Made by a program: the position numbers and the translations under genes. Shown one piece after another: positions 45,472 to 58,200 of a stretch of DNA of 64,000 nt. A model generated the notes under the pieces. That model had not been told where the DNA came from. It searched no databases and was given only the letters and a program-made list of their open reading frames with translations. Origin of the DNA: Moniliella sp. 'wahieum' (taxonomy: Eukaryota; Basidiomycota; Moniliellomycetes; Moniliellales; Moniliellaceae); NCBI GenBank assembly GCA_003971905.1, contig RSEE01000036.1, positions 580,417 through 644,416 on the forward strand. The letters run 5' to 3'. Each line of letters begins with the position of its first letter. The stretch's first letter is position 1.

Positions 45472-45637
45472 GTCGGATCCGACCAGATCTGACCTTCAAG
45501 CCGAGGCCCGTCTGCTCTATCTGATCAAAGAGCTCGCTCCCAAGTCTTTTTCCAAGTCCACCATGCGGCTGGCGCAAATGCCAGCCGACGTCCAAGTCTA
45601 CGTACTCAGCGACAATAGTCGCTTCCGCCTCAGTTGA
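45470..45637 (+). other. 55-codon open frame at the element junction (weak)
   Basis: ATG at 45470 opens MSDPTRSDLQAEARLLYLIK and continues through KELAPKSFSKSTMRLAQM to a TGA at 45637. It reads like real protein (helical, balanced composition) and begins exactly where the integrase homology ends, on the other strand. The opposite strand is also open here, so direction is uncertain. It could be the start of a damaged gag or host exon. Confidence 0.25.
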
Positions 45638-46220
45638 TTGAGGACCCCAGTTTCGTCGCTCCCAGCTTTCCGTTGCTCCCCGTTTTCCCTTGCGACCTCG
45701 CGACGCTAGTCGCCCCGTGCTTGTTGATCCTCTTCGCCTCCTGCCCACTTCTCGCCAATCGATTCAGTACAGGCAACTCCTCCCGCTCTTAGTCGCCTTT
45801 CTACTCCCGGCTTAGATCGCAAGCCCTCGTCCTCAGTCCTCAGTACTCCTAGTTCCCCCAGCCCGCGTGAGCCTTCCTCGTGCCACGCTCGGTCCAGCCC
45901 AGTTAAGCCGCGTGTGATCTGGTTCTTCGCCACGCCGCTCCCTCAGTCCAACCCCAGTTCAGCAGCGTTGGTCCTCCGCTGCCTTCCACCTTCCCCGAAT
46001 CACGAGGCTTCAGACACGCTACTGCCGCCCAAGCCGGTGTTAAGCAGCCTTGCCACACTTGCAGCGCCTCTGCTATACGCCGAGAGGCCTCTCCTTGTCC
46101 CTAGCTCCGCAGCGGACACACCAATCAGCTCAAGCGCGTAACTACCGTGAGTCGTCCTTCCGTTTAATAAGGGATTGTACCCCAATACTTGGGTGAGCCT
46201 CCTAGCGGGGCCCGCCCGTG
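45638..46220. other. Spacer between retroelement remnant and satellite
   Basis: C- and T-rich non-coding sequence with short echoes such as cctcagtcctcagtactcc. No satellite homology was seen until about 46221. Confidence 0.45.
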
Positions 46221-49200
46221 ACTTACAAGGGCATGCCCCCCCCCATTCAGGGTTGAGACAACTTTTGACTGGCAGACCGGGGGAGTGAGTTTTTTTGAAT
46301 AGCCCCAGGCCGTAGCTTTCCAACGATCCCACTCTCACTCCGATCTGACGCCTGGTCTTGCGTCGCGTGGGCACCCTAGCGTAGCCCTACCGATAGTACC
46401 CAGGGTGGATGTGACCATGCCAACTTGGGGTCTCATCCGTTCCAGCCCCCACTTCCCACAGCAGTAGTCCCAGTCCAGGAGATGACCTGGGGCTATTCAG
46501 ATCCAGGATCACCTTGTAGAATCTAGTACCTGTCATAGGAGGGACGTGGGTGACAGGCATCACCGGTCACCGTACATCGTTGAGTGAACATCACCCTTCA
46601 ACCCCGACGGTGACTGAATCGAAGTACCTTGGTGTGTAGAGCTGGGTCAGGAGAAGCGATAGCACCGGTCCGGATCTCGATCCGACCAATACTGACCGAG
46701 TACCATCCGTGGAAAGTCTGACCGGTGACATCACCCTCTACTCGACCTGCAGGGCTCAAACCTCGACCTATTCCAGATCTGTTTCGTGCAGCCTCTAGTC
46801 CTGACCGAGGTCTAGAGGCTCTGGTAGTTTCATTCCGGTCGGACCAATATTGACGGACCGAGGTGGAGTTGAACCTGGGGTACGACCTGATACTTACAAG
46901 GGCATGCCCACCCCACCCATTCAGGGTTGAGACAACTTTTGACTGGCAGACCGGGGGAGTGAGTTTTTTGAATAGCCCCAGGCCGTAGCTTTCCAACGAT
47001 CCCACTCTCACTCCGATCTGACGCCTGGTCTTGCGTCGCGTGGCACCCTAGCGTAGCCCTACCGATAGTACCCAGGGTGGATGTGACCATGCCAACTTGG
47101 GGTCTCATCCGTTCCAGCCCCCACTTCCCACAGCAGTAGTCCAGTCCAGGAGATGACCTGGGGCTATTCAGATCCAGGATCACCTTGTAGAATCTAGTAC
47201 CTGTCATAGGAGGGACGTGGGTGACAGGCATCACCGGTCACCGTACATCGTTGAGTGAACATCACCCTTCAACCCCGACCCCTGGACTGAATCGAAGTAC
47301 CTTGGTGTGTAGAGCTGGGTCAGGAGAAGCGATAGCACCGGTCCGGATCTCGATCCGACCAATACTGACCGAGTACCATCCGTGGAAAGTCTGACCGGTG
47401 ACATCACCCTCTACTCGACCTGCAGGGCTCAAACCTCGACCTATTCCAGATCTGTTTCGTGCAGCCTCTAGTCCTGACCGAGGTCTAGAGGCTCTGGTAG
47501 TTTCATTCCGGTCGGACCAATATTGACGGACCGAGGTGGAGTTGAACCTGGGGTACGACTGATACTTACAAGGGCATGCCCACCCCACCCATTCAGGGTT
47601 GAGACAACTTTTGACTGGCAGACCGGGGGAGTGAGTTTTTTTGAATAGCCCCAGGCCGTAGCTTTCCAACGATCCCACTCTCACTCTCACGATCTGACGC
47701 CTGGTCTTGCGTCGCGTGGGCACCCTAGCGTAGCCCTACCGATAGTACCCAGGGTGGATGTGACCATGCCAACTTGGGTCTCATCCGTTCCAGCCCCCAC
47801 TTCCCACAGCAGTAGTCCCAGTCCAGGAGATGACCTGGGGCTATTCAGATCCAGGATCACCTTGTAGAATCTAGTACCTGTCATAGGAGGGACGTGGGTG
47901 ACAGGCATCACCGGTCACCGTACATCGTTGAGTGAACATCACCCTTCAACCCCGACCCCTGGACTGAATCGAAGTACCTTGGTGTGTAGAGCTGGGTCAG
48001 GAGAAGCGATAGCACCGGTCCGGATCTCGATCCGACCAATACTGACCGAGTACCATCGTGGAAAGTCTGACCGGTGACATCACCCTCTACTCGACCTGCA
48101 GGGCTCAAACCTCGACCTATTCCAGATCTGTTTCGTGCAGCCTCTAGTCCTGACCGAGGTCTAGAGGCTCTGGTAGTTTCATTCCGGTCGGACCAATATT
48201 GACGGACCGAGGGGAGTTGAACCTGGGGTACGACCTTACTTACAGGGCATGCCCACCCACCCATTCAGGGTTGAGACAACTTTGACTGGCAGACCGGGGG
48301 AGTGAGTTTTTTGAATAGCCCCAGGCCGTAGCTTTCCAACGATCCCACTCTCACTCCGATCTGACGCCTGTCTTGCGTCGCGTGGGCACCCTAGCGTAGC
48401 CCTACCGATAGTACCCAGGGTGGATGTGACCATGCCAACTTGGGGTCTCATCCGTTCCAGCCCCCACTTCCCACAGCAGTAGTCCCAGTCCAGGAGATGA
48501 CCTGGGGCTATTCAATCCAGGATCACCTTGTAGAATCTAGTACCTGTCATAGGAGGGACGTGGGTGACAGGCATCACCGGTCACCGTACATCGTTGAGTG
48601 AACATCACCCTTCAACCCCGACCCCTGGACTGAATCGAAGTACCTTGGTGTGTAGAGCTGGGTCAGGAGAAGCGATGCACCGGTCCGGATCTCGATCCGA
48701 CCAATACTGACCGAGTACCATCCGTGGAAAGTCTGACCGGTGACATCACCCTCTACTCGACCTGCAGGGCTCAACCTCGACCTATTCCAGATCTGTTTCG
48801 TGCAGCCTCTAGTCCTGACCGAGGTCTAGAGGCTCTGGTAGTTTCATTCCGGTCGGACCAATATTGACGGACCGAGGTGGAGTTGAACCTGGGTACGACC
48901 TGATACTTACAAGGGCATGCCCACCCCACCCATTCAGGGTTGAGACAACTTTTGACTGGCAGACCGGGGGAGTGAGTTTTTTTGAATAGCCCCAGGCCGT
49001 AGCTTTCCAACGATCCCACTCTCACTCCGATCTGACGCCTGGTCTTGCGTCGCGTGGGCACCCTAGCGTAGCCCTACCGATAGTACCCAGGGTGGATGTG
49101 ACCATGCCAACTTGGGGTCTCATCCGTTCCAGCCCCCACTTCCCACAGCAGTAGTCCCAGTCCAGGAGATGACCTGGGGCTATTCAGATCCAGGATCACC

Positions 49201-52200
49201 TTGTAGAATCTAGTACCTGTCATAGGAGGGACGTGGGTGACAGGCATCACCGGTCACCGTACATCGTTGAGTGAACATCACCCTTCAACCCCGACCCCTG
49301 GACTGAATCGAAGTACCTTGTGTGTAGAGCTGGGTCAGGAGAAGCGATAGCACCGGTCCGGATCTCGATCCGACCAATACTGACCGAGTACCATCCGTGG
49401 AAAGTCTGACCGGTGACATCACCCTCTACTCGACCTGCAGGGCTCAAACCTCGACCTATTCCAGATCTGTTTCGTGCAGCCTCTAGTCCTGACCGAGGTC
49501 TAGAGGCTCTGGTAGTTTCATTCCGGTCGGACCAATATTGACGGACCGAGGTGGAGTTGAACCTGGGGTACGACCTGATACTTACAAGGGCATGCCCACC
49601 CCACCCATTCAGGGTTGAGACAACTTTTGACTGGCAGACCGGGGGAGTGAGTTTTTTGAATAGCCCCAGGCCGTAGCTTTCCAACGATCCCACTCTCACT
49701 CCGATCTGACGCCTGGTCTTGCGTCGCGTGGGCACCCTAGCGTAGCCCTACCGATAGTACCCAGGGTGGATGTGACCATGCCAACTTGGGGTCTCATCCG
49801 TTCCAGCCCCCACTTCCCACAGCAGTAGTCCCAGTCCAGGAGATGACCTGGGCTATTCAGATCCAGGATCACCTTGTAGAATCTAGTACCTGTCATAGGA
49901 GGGACGTGGGTGACAGGCATCACCGGTCACCGTACATCGTTGAGTGAACATCACCCTTCAACCCCGACCCCTGGACTGAATCGAAGTACCTTGGTGTGTA
50001 GAGCTGGGTCAGGAGAAGCGATAGCACCGGTCCGGATCTCGATCCGACCAATACTGACCGAGTACCATCCGTGGAAAGTCTGACGGTGACATCACTCTCG
50101 ACCTGCAGGGCTCAAACCCGACCTATTCCAGATCTGTTTCGTGAGCCTCTAGTCCTGACCGAGGTATGAGGCTCTGGGTAGTTTCATTACGGTCGGACCA
50201 ATATTGACGGACCGAGGTGGAGTTGAACTGGGGTACGACCTGATACTTACAAGGGATGCCCACCCCACCCATTCAGGGTTGAGACAACTTTTGACTGGCA
50301 GACCGGGGGAGTGAGTTTTTTTGAATAGCCCCAGGCCGTAGCTTTCCAACGATCCCACTCTCACTCCGATCTGACGCCTGGTCTTGCGTCGCGTGGGCAC
50401 CCTAGCGTAGCCCTACCGATAGTACCCAGGGTGGATGTGACCATGCCAACTTGGGGTCTCATCCGTTCCAGCCCCCACTTCCCACAGCAGTTAGTCCCAG
50501 TCCAGGAGATGACCTGGGGCTATTCAGATCCAGGATCACCTTGTAGAATCTAGTACCTGTCATAGGAGGGACGTGGGTGACAGGCATCACCGGTCACCGT
50601 ACATCGTTGAGTGAACATCACCCTTCAAACCCCGACCCCTGGACTGAATCGAAGTACCTTGATGTGTAGAGCTGGGTCAGGAGAAGCGATAGCACCGGTC
50701 CGGATCTCGATCCGACCAATACTGACCGAGTACCATCCGTGGAAAGTCTGACCGGTGACATCACCCTCTACTCGACCTGCAGGGCTCAAACCTCGACCTA
50801 TTCCAGATCTGTTTCGTGCAGCCTCTAGTCCTGACCGAGGTCTAGAGGCTCTGGTAGTTCATTCCGGTCGGACCAATATTGACGGACCGAGGTGGAGTTG
50901 AACCTGGGGTACGACCTGATACTTACAAGGGCATGCCCACCCCACCCATTCAGGGTTGAGACAACTTTTGACTGGCAGACGGGGGAGTGAGTTTTTTTGA
51001 ATAGCCCCAGGCCGTAGCTTTCCAACGATCCCACTCTCACTCCGATCTGACGCCTGGTCTTGCGTCGCGTGGGCACCCTAGCGTAGCCCTACCGATAGTA
51101 CCCAGGGTGGATGTGACCATGCCAACTTGGGGTCTCATCCGTTCCAGCCCCCACTTCCCACAGCAGTAGTCCCAGTCCAGGAGATGACCTGGGGCTATTC
51201 AGATCCAGGATCACCTTGTAGAATCTAGTACCTGTCATAGGAGGGACGTGGGTGACAGGCATCACCGGTCACCGTACATCGTTGAGTGAACATCACCCTT
51301 CAACCCCGACCCCTGGACTGAATCGAAGTACCTTGGTGTGTAGAGCTGGGTCAGGAGAAGCGATAGCACCGGTCCGGATCTCGATCCGACCAATACTGAC
51401 CGAGTACCATCCGTGGAAAGTCTGACCGGTGACATCCCTCTACTCGACCTGCAGGGCTCAAACCTCGACCTATTCCAGATCTGTTTCGTGCAGCCTCTAG
51501 TCCTGACCGAGGTCTAGAGGCTCTGGTAGTTTCATTCCGGTCGGACCAATATTGACGGACCGAGGTGGAGTTGAACCTGGGGTACGACCTGATACAAGGG
51601 CATGCCCACCCCACCCATTCAGGGTTGAGACAACTTTTGACTGGCAGACCGGGGGAGTGAGTTTTTTGAATAGCCCCAGGCCGTAGCTTTCCAACGATCC
51701 CACTCTCACTCCGATCTGACGCCTGGTCTTGCGTCGCGTGGGCACCCTAGCGTAGCCCTACCGATAGTACCCAGGGTGGATGTGACCATGCCAACTTGGG
51801 GTCTCATCCGTTCCAGCCCCCACTTCCCACAGCAGTAGTCCCAGTCCAGGAGATGACCTGGGGCTATTCAGATCCAGGATCACCTTGTAGAATCTAGTAC
51901 CTGTCATAGGAGGGACGTGGGTGACAGGCATCACCGGTCACCGTACATCGTTGAGTGAACATCACCCTTCAACCCCGACCCTGGACTGATCGAAAAGTAC
52001 CTTGGTGTGTAGAGCTGGGTCAGGAGAAGCGATAGCACCGGTCCGGATCTCGATCCGACCAATACTGACCGAGTACCATCCGTGGAAAGTCTGACCGGTG
52101 ACATCACCCTCTACTCGACCTGCAGGGCTCAAACCTCGACCTATTCCAGATCTGTTTCGTGCAGCCTCTAGTCCTGACCGAGGTCTAGAGGCTCTGGTAG

Positions 52201-55200
52201 TTTCATTCCGGTCGGACCAATATTGACGGACCGAGGTGGAGTTGAACCTGGGGTACGACCTGATACTTACAAGGGCATGCCCACCCCACCCATTCAGGGT
52301 TGAGACAACTTTTGACTGGCAGACCGGGGGAGTGAGTTTTTTTGAATAGCCCCAGGCCGTAGCTTTCCAACGATCCCACTCTCACTCCGATCTGACGCCT
52401 GGTCTTGCGTCGCGTGGGCACCCTAGCGTAGCCCTACCGATAGTACCCAGGGTGGATGTGACCATGCCAACTTGGGGTCTCATCCGTTCCAGCCCCCACT
52501 TCCCACAGCAGTAGTCCCAGTCCAGGAGATGACCTGGGGCTATTCAGATCCAGGATCACCTTGTAGAATCTAGTACCTGTCATAGGAGGGACGTGGGTGA
52601 CAGGCATCACCGGTCACCGTACATCGTTGAGTGAACATCACCCTTCAACCCCGACCCCTGGACTGAATCGAAGTACCTTGGTGTGTAGAGCTGGGTCAGG
52701 AGAAGCGATAGCACCGGTCCGGATCTCGATCCGACCAATACTGACCGAGTACCATCCGTGGAAAGTCTGACCGGTGACATCACCCTCTACTCGACCTGCA
52801 GGGCTCAAACCTCGACCTATTCCAGATCTGTTTCGTGCAGCCTCTAGTCCTGACCGAGGTCTAGAGGCTCTGGTAGTTTCATTCCGGTCGGACCAATATT
52901 GACGGACCGAGGTGGAGTTGAACCTGGGGTACGACCTGATACTTACAAGGGCATGCCCACCCCACCCATTCAGGGTTGAGACAACTTTTGACTGGCAGAC
53001 CGGGGGAGTGAGTTTTTTGAATAGCCCCAGGCCGTAGCTTTCCAACGATCCCACTCTCACTCCGATCTGACGCCTGGTCTGTCGCGTGGGCACCCTAGCG
53101 TAGCCCTACCGATAGTACCCAGGGTGGATGTGACCATGCCAACTTGGGGTCTCATCCGTTCCAGCCCCCACTTCCCACAGCAGTAGTCCCAGTCCAGGAG
53201 ATGACCTGGGGCTATTCAGATCCAGGATCACCTTGTAGAATCTAGTACCTGTCATAGGAGGGACGGGGTGACAGGCATCACCGGTCACCGTACATCGTTG
53301 AGTGAACATCACCCTTCAACCCCGACCCCTGGACTGAATCGAAGTACCTTGGTGTGTAGAGCTGGGTCAGGAGAAGCGATAGCACCGGTCCGGATCTCGA
53401 TCCGACCAATACTGACCGAGTACCATCCGTGGAAAGTCTGACCGGTGACATCACCCTCTACTCGACCTGCAGGGCTCAAACCTCGACCTATTCCAGATCT
53501 GTTTCGTGCAGCCTCTAGTCCTGACCGAGGTCTAGAGGCTCTGGTAGTTTCATTCCGGTCGGACCAATATTGACGGACCGAGGTGGAGTTGAACCTGGGG
53601 TACGACCTGATACTTACAAGGGCATGCCCACCCCACCCATTCAGGGTTGAGACAAACTTTTGACTGGCAGACCGGGGGAGTGAGTTTTTTTGAATAGCCC
53701 CAGGCCGTAGCTTTCCAACGATCCCACTCTCACTCCGATCTGACGCCTGGTCTTGCGTCGCGTGGGCACCCTAGCGTAGCCTACGATAGTACCCAGGGTG
53801 GATGTGACCATGCCAACTTGGGGTCTCATCCGTTCCAGCCCCCACTTCCCACAGCAGTAGTCCCAGTCCAGGAGATGACCTGGGGCTATTCAGATCCAGG
53901 ATCACCTTGTAGAATCTAGTACCTGTCATAGGAGGGACGTGGGTGACAGGCATCACCGGTCACCGTACATCGTTGAGTGAACATCACCCTTCAACCCCGA
54001 CCCCTGGACTGAATCGAAGTACTTGGTGTGTAGAGCTGGGTCAGGAGAAGCGATAGCACCGGTCCGGATCTCGATCCGACCAATACTGACCGAGTACCAT
54101 CCGTGGAAAGTCTGACCGGTGACATCACCCTCTACTCGACCTGCAGGGCTCAAACCTCGACCTATTCCAGATCTGTTTCGTGCAGCCTCTAGTCCTGACC
54201 GAGGTCTAGAGGCTCTGGTAGTTTCATTCCGGTCGGACCAATATTGACGGACCGAGGTGGAGTTGAACCTGGGGTACGACCTGATACTTACAAGGGCATG
54301 CCCACCCCACCCATTCAGGGTTGAGACAACTTTTGACTGGCAGACCGGGGGAGTGAGTTTTTTTGAATAGCCCCAGGCCGTAGCTTTCCAACGATCCCAC
54401 TCTCACTCCGATCTGACGCCTGGTCTTGCGTCGCGTGGGCACCCTAGCGTAGCCTACCGATAGTACCCAGGGTGGATGTGACCATGCCAACTTGGGGTCT
54501 CATCCGTTCCAGCCCCCACTTCCCACAGCAGTCCCAGTCCAGGAGATGACCTGGGGCTATTCAGATCCAGGATCACCTTGTAGAATCTAGTACCTGTCAT
54601 AGGAGGGACGTGGGTGACAGGCATCACCGGTCACCGTACATCGTTGAGTGAACATCACCCTTCAACCCCGACCCCTGGACTGAATCGAAGTACCTTGGTG
54701 TGTAGAGCTGGGTCAGGAGAAGCGATAGCACCGGTCCGGATCTCGATCCGACCAATACTGACCGAGTACCATCCGTGGAAAGTCTGACCGGTGACATCAC
54801 CCTCTACTCGACCTGCAGGGCTCAAACCTCGACCTATTCCAGATCTGTTTCGTGCAGCCTCTAGTCTGACCGAGGTCTAGAGGCTCTGGTAGTTCATTCC
54901 GGTCGGACCAATATTGACGGACCGAGGTGGAGTGAACCTGGGGTACGACCTGATACTTACAAGGGCATGCCCACCCCACCCATTCAGGGTTGAACAACTT
55001 TGACTGGCAGACCGGGGGAGTGAGTTTTTTGAATAGCCCCAGGCCGTAGCTTTCAACGATCCCATCTCACTCCGATCTGACGCCTGGCTTGCGTCGCGTG
55101 GGCACCCTAGCGTAGCCCTAGAGAGTAGCCCAGGGTGGATGTGACCATGCCAAGTGGGGTCTCATCCGTTCCAGCCCCCACTTCCCACAGCAGTAGTCCC

Positions 55201-58200
55201 AGTCCAGGAGATGACCTGGGGCTATTCAGATCCAGGATCACCTTGTAGAATCTAGTACCTGTCATAGGAGGGACGTGGGTGACAGGCATCACCGGTCACC
55301 GTACATCGTTGAGTGAACATCACCCTTCAACCCCGACCCCTGGACTGAATCGAAGTACCTTGGTGTGTAGAGCTGGGTCAGGAGAAGCGATAGCACCGGT
55401 CCGGATCTCGATCCGACCAATACTGACCGAGTACCATCCGTGGAAAGTCTGACCGGTGACATCACCCTCTACTCGACCTGCAGGGCTCAAACCTCGACCT
55501 ATTCCAGATCTGTTTCGTGCAGCCTCTAGTCCTGACCGAGGTCTAGAGGCTCTGGTAGTTTCATTCCGGTCGGACCAATATTGACGGACCGAGGTGGAGT
55601 TGAACCTGGGGTACGACCTGATACTTACAAGGGCATGCCCACCCCACCCATTCAGGGTTGAGACAACTTTTGACTGGCAGACCGGGGGAGTGAGTTTTTT
55701 TGAATAGCCCCAGGCCGTAGCTTTCCAACGATCCCACTCTCACTCCGATCTGACGCCTGGTCTTGCGTCGCGTGGGCACCCTAGCGTAGCCCTACCGATA
55801 GTACCCAGGGTGGATGTGACCATGCCAACTTGGGGTCTCATCCGTTCCAGCCCCCACTTCCCACAGCAGTAGTCCCAGTCCAGGAGATGACCTGGGGCTA
55901 TTCAGATCCAGGATCACCTTGTAGAATCTAGTACCTGTCATAGGAGGGACGTGGGTGACAGGCATCACCGGTCACCGTACATCGTTGAGTGAACATCACC
56001 CTTCAACCCCGACCCCTGGACTGAATCGAAGTACCTTGGTGTGTAGAGCTGGGTCAGGAGCGATAGCACCGGTCCGGATCTCGATCCGACCAATACTGAC
56101 CGAGTACCATCCGTGGAAAGTCTGACCGGTGACATCACCCTCTACTCGACCTGCAGGGCTCAAACCTCGACCTATTCCAGATCTGTTTCGTGCAGCCTCT
56201 AGTCCTGACCGAGGTCTAGAGGCTCTGGTAGTTTCATTCCGGTCGGACCAATATTGACGGACCGAGGTGGAGTTGAACCTGGGGTACGACCTGATACTTA
56301 CAAGGGCATGCCCACCCCACCCATTCAGGGTTGAGACAACTTTTGACTGGCAGACCGGGGGAGTGAGTTTTTTTGAATAGCCCCAGGCCGTAGCTTTCCA
56401 ACGATCCCACTCTCACTCCGATCTGACGCCTGGTCTTGCGTCGCGTGGGCACCCTAGCGTAGCCCTACCGATAGTACCCAGGGTGGATGTGACCATGCCA
56501 ACTTGGGGTCTCATCCGTTCCAGCCCCCACTTCCCACAGCAGTAGTCCCAGTCCAGGAGATGACCTGGGGCTATTCAGATCCAGGATCACCTTGTAGAAT
56601 CTAGTACCTGTCATAGGAGGGACGTGGGTGACAGGCATCACCGGTCACCGTACATCGTTGAGTGAACATCACCCTTCAACCCCGACCCCTGGACTGAATC
56701 GAAGTACCTTGGTGTGTAGAGCTGGGTCAGGAGAAGCGATAGCACCGGTCCGGATCTCGATCCGACCAATACTGACCGAGTACCATCCGTGGAAAGTCTG
56801 ACCGGTGACATCACCCTCTACTCGACCTGCAGGGCTCAAACCTCGACCTATTCCAGATCTGTTTCGTGCAGCCTCTAGTCCTGACCGAGGTCTAGAGGCT
56901 CTGGTAGTTTCATTCCGGTCGGACCAATATTGACGGACCGAGGTGGAGTTGAACCTGGGGTACGACCTGATACTTACAAGGGCATGCCCACCCCACCCAT
57001 TCAGGGTTGAGACAACTTTTGACTGGCAGACCGGGGGAGTGAGTTTTTTTGAATAGCCCCAGGCCGTAGCTTTCCAACGATCCCACTCTCACTCCGATCT
57101 GACGCCTGGTCTTGCGTCGCGTGGGCACCCTAGCGTAGCCCTACCGATAGTACCCAGGGTGGATGTGACCATGCCAACTTGGGGTCTCATCCGTTCCAGC
57201 CCCCACTTCCCACAGCAGTAGTCCCAGTCCAGGAGATGACCTGGGGCTATTCAGATCCAGGATCACCTTGTAGAATCTAGTACCTGTCATAGGAGGGACG
57301 TGGGTGACAGGCATCACCGGTCACCGTACATCGTTGAGTGAACATCACCCTTCAACCCCGACCCCTGGACTGAATCGAAGTACCTTGGTGTGTAGAGCTG
57401 GGTCAGGAGAAGCGATAGCACCGGTCCGGATCTCGATCCGACCAATACTGACCGAGTACCATCCGTGGAAAGTCTGACCGGTGACATCACCCTCTACTCG
57501 ACCTGCAGGGCTCAAACCTCGACCTATTCCAGATCTGTTTCGTGCAGCCTCTAGTCCTGACCGAGGTCTAGAGGCTCTGGTAGTTTCATTCCGGTCGGAC
57601 CAATATTGACGGACCGAGGTGGAGTTGAACCTGGGGTACGACCTGATACTTACAAGGGCATGCCCACCCCACCCATTCAGGGTTGAGACAACTTTTGACT
57701 GGCAGACCGGGGGAGTGAGTTTTTTTGAATAGCCCCAGGCCGTAGCTTTCCAACGATCCCACTCTCACTCCGATCTGACGCCTGGTCTTGCGTCGCGTGG
57801 GCACCCTAGCGTAGCCCTACCGATAGTACCCAGGGTGGATGTGACCATGCCAACTTGGGGTCTCATCCGTTCCAGCCCCCACTTCCCACAGCAGTAGTCC
57901 CAGTCCAGGAGATGACCTGGGGCTATTCAGATCCAGGATCACCTTGTAGAATCTAGTACCTGTCATAGGAGGGACGTGGGTGACAGGCATCACCGGTCAC
58001 CGTACATCGTTGAGTGAACATCACCCTTCAACCCCGACCCCTGGACTGAATCGAAGTACCTTGGTGTGTAGAGCTGGGTCAGGAGAAGCGATAGCACCGG
58101 TCCGGATCTCGATCCGACCAATACTGACCGAGTACCATCCGTGGAAAGTCTGACCGGTGACATCACCCTCTACTCGACCTGCAGGGCTCAAACCTCGACC

